From: Ignavibacteria bacterium
GTDB taxonomy: Bacteria > Bacteroidota > Ignavibacteria > Tepidaquicellales > Tepidaquicellaceae
DNA length: 40,190 bases
Reading direction: 5' to 3'
Assembly (NCBI GenBank): GCA_016783945.1
Contig: JADHVP010000019.1
Span: forward strand, 1-40,190
How positions within the stretch are numbered: the first letter of the stretch is position 1; the number at the start of each line of letters is the position of its first letter. Shown one piece after another: positions 38,914-40,190 of this stretch. The notes below the pieces were generated by a model. It was given only the letters and a program-made list of their open reading frames with translations. It had not been told where the DNA came from and made no database searches. A program made the translations under genes and the position numbers.

Positions 38914-39843
38914 TTATTTCAGCAGCAACATCTTCTTTGTTTCTTTAAAATCTCCAGACAGTAGTGTATAAAAATACACTCCACTCGGATAACTGTTCCC
39001 ATCCCAACTTACTTCGAAACTCCCTGCACTTAGTTTTTCATTTACAATTGTGGAAATTTCTTTCCCAAGCGTATTATACACGATCAGTTTTGTTTGTGAT
39101 GGATTGCGTAAGTCAAATTTTATTTTCGTAACAGGATTAAATGGATTCGGATAGTTCTGATAGAGTGTGTATCTTTCGGGTGTCGTTGAACTAATCTGCT
39201 TGATTGAAGATAATGTTGTATCTCCATAGACAACTCCGTTTATTACACAACCCACGAGAGTATTACTCGAACCATATCCTGGTGGTTCTTCTGCATTGCT
39301 AAAGATAATCCCGAAGTTTTTTGCATAGTCAACGCGTCCTACCATGAGACCATCGTGATGAAATCCCTTTTTCTGAGTGTTAACTCCAAAAACATTCGTA
39401 TAAGATGTATCATCACAGGTTCGTGTCATCCAAACGTAATAAATGCAGCCATCATAAACATCATTTAATTTCGATGAAAGTGAATCTACAACTTTATCAT
39501 GTGCAAAAGGTGCACAACCGTTATTAGGACTATAAGCAAGAGTCACTCCTGTTGTAGAATCATATCTAACCCATTCATTATGATATAACGGGAAATTATG
39601 AAAGTAAAAATATTTCTTTCCATTTATAATTGTGTCTTTAGTAATCTCTGCTTTATATTTATAATTTGATACTGGAATAGGGTAATCATAATAATGATAA
39701 ACATAAATATTCCCTACAGCGAGTGGAAAATATTTTGCGGATTCAGTATCCTGAGCATACGATGATAAATTGTACGATGAGATAATAATAATGAAAAGTA
39801 AAGCAAAGATAAGGGCAGCTTTAAAGAAATTTTTCCGATTCAT
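38914..39843 (-). CDS. Secreted protein with T9SS C-terminal sorting domain
   Basis: Signal-like N-terminus; LYQNYPNPFNPVTKIKFDLRNPS...SGVYFYTL. Confidence 0.9.
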   Translation of the reverse strand: MNRKNFFKAALIFALLFIIIISSYNLSSYAQDTESAKYFPLAVGNIYVYHYYDYPIPVSNYKYKAEITKDTIINGKKYFYFHNFPLYHNEWVRYDSTTGVTLAYSPNNGCAPFAHDKVVDSLSSKLNDVYDGCIYYVWMTRTCDDTSYTNVFGVNTQKKGFHHDGLMVGRVDYAKNFGIIFSNAEEPPGYGSSNTLVGCVINGVVYGDTTLSSIKQISSTTPERYTLYQNYPNPFNPVTKIKFDLRNPSQTKLIVYNTLGKEISTIVNEKLSAGSFEVSWDGNSYPSGVYFYTLLSGDFKETKKMLLLK

Positions 39844-40190
39844 TTTTTTTCCTTTCTGTTAAAGAAGTTTTAAAAATTTAATTTCTATAATTAGCTATGT
39901 ATTTAAGAACTCATAAAATCAAGATGTAGCATTCCAATTCTATGTTACGCTGGGTAAAACTCCGGGTTGTTGTGATAATAATTTGCATAATGAACAACAC
40001 GGATTTAATGCCCGCATTATATTCTATAGCTGTATAAATATAATAAGTTTGAAAGCTTATACAAATCTAAAATTAATCATAACATAGAAGTTGGAAAATA
40101 TTGAATAAATAAGACTCGAAATTGATAATTTTTTTGACAACATTCAAATCTTCCCTTAATTTTTCCATTTTATTACCAACCCTATGCCTG

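Overview
The window is about 40 kb from an AT-rich bacterial chromosome. The C-terminal sorting domains ('NYPNPFNP...IKFDLP...VYD.LGREV..LV.E.L.AGSYEV.WDG....SGVYFY.L') and TAnnTTTG-type promoters point to the Bacteroidota/Ignavibacteria group. Most of it is housekeeping: acylating aldehyde dehydrogenase, fmt-def, an M3-like peptidase, an EF-G paralogue, TerC, prolyl oligopeptidase, mnmH(selU)-selD, ClC channel, HtrA, bactofilin-M23, an Opp-type ABC ATPase, class V aminotransferase, TauE, GNATs, methyltransferases and T9SS cargo proteins. Two accessory zones stand out. (1) 34887-36033 is a compact 1147-bp element bounded by perfect 19-bp terminal inverted repeats. These closely resemble the Tn5/IS50 19-bp ends (15/19 to the mosaic end). 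The element carries a DUF4338/DruA-like gene, followed in the same frame after a stop codon by a 32-codon tail resembling the C-terminus of Tn5-type (IS4-group) transposases. (2) At 17388-19380 the 3' end of the ClC gene recurs as three diverged extra copies. These punctuate small accessory modules (orphan antitoxin, HEPN-MNT pair, a hairpin repeat, then two unknown genes), like cassettes accreted downstream of a gene end. A structured GC-rich intergenic region (20850-20976) and several dispersed repeats are also reported. No rRNA, tRNA or CRISPR array was recognised.
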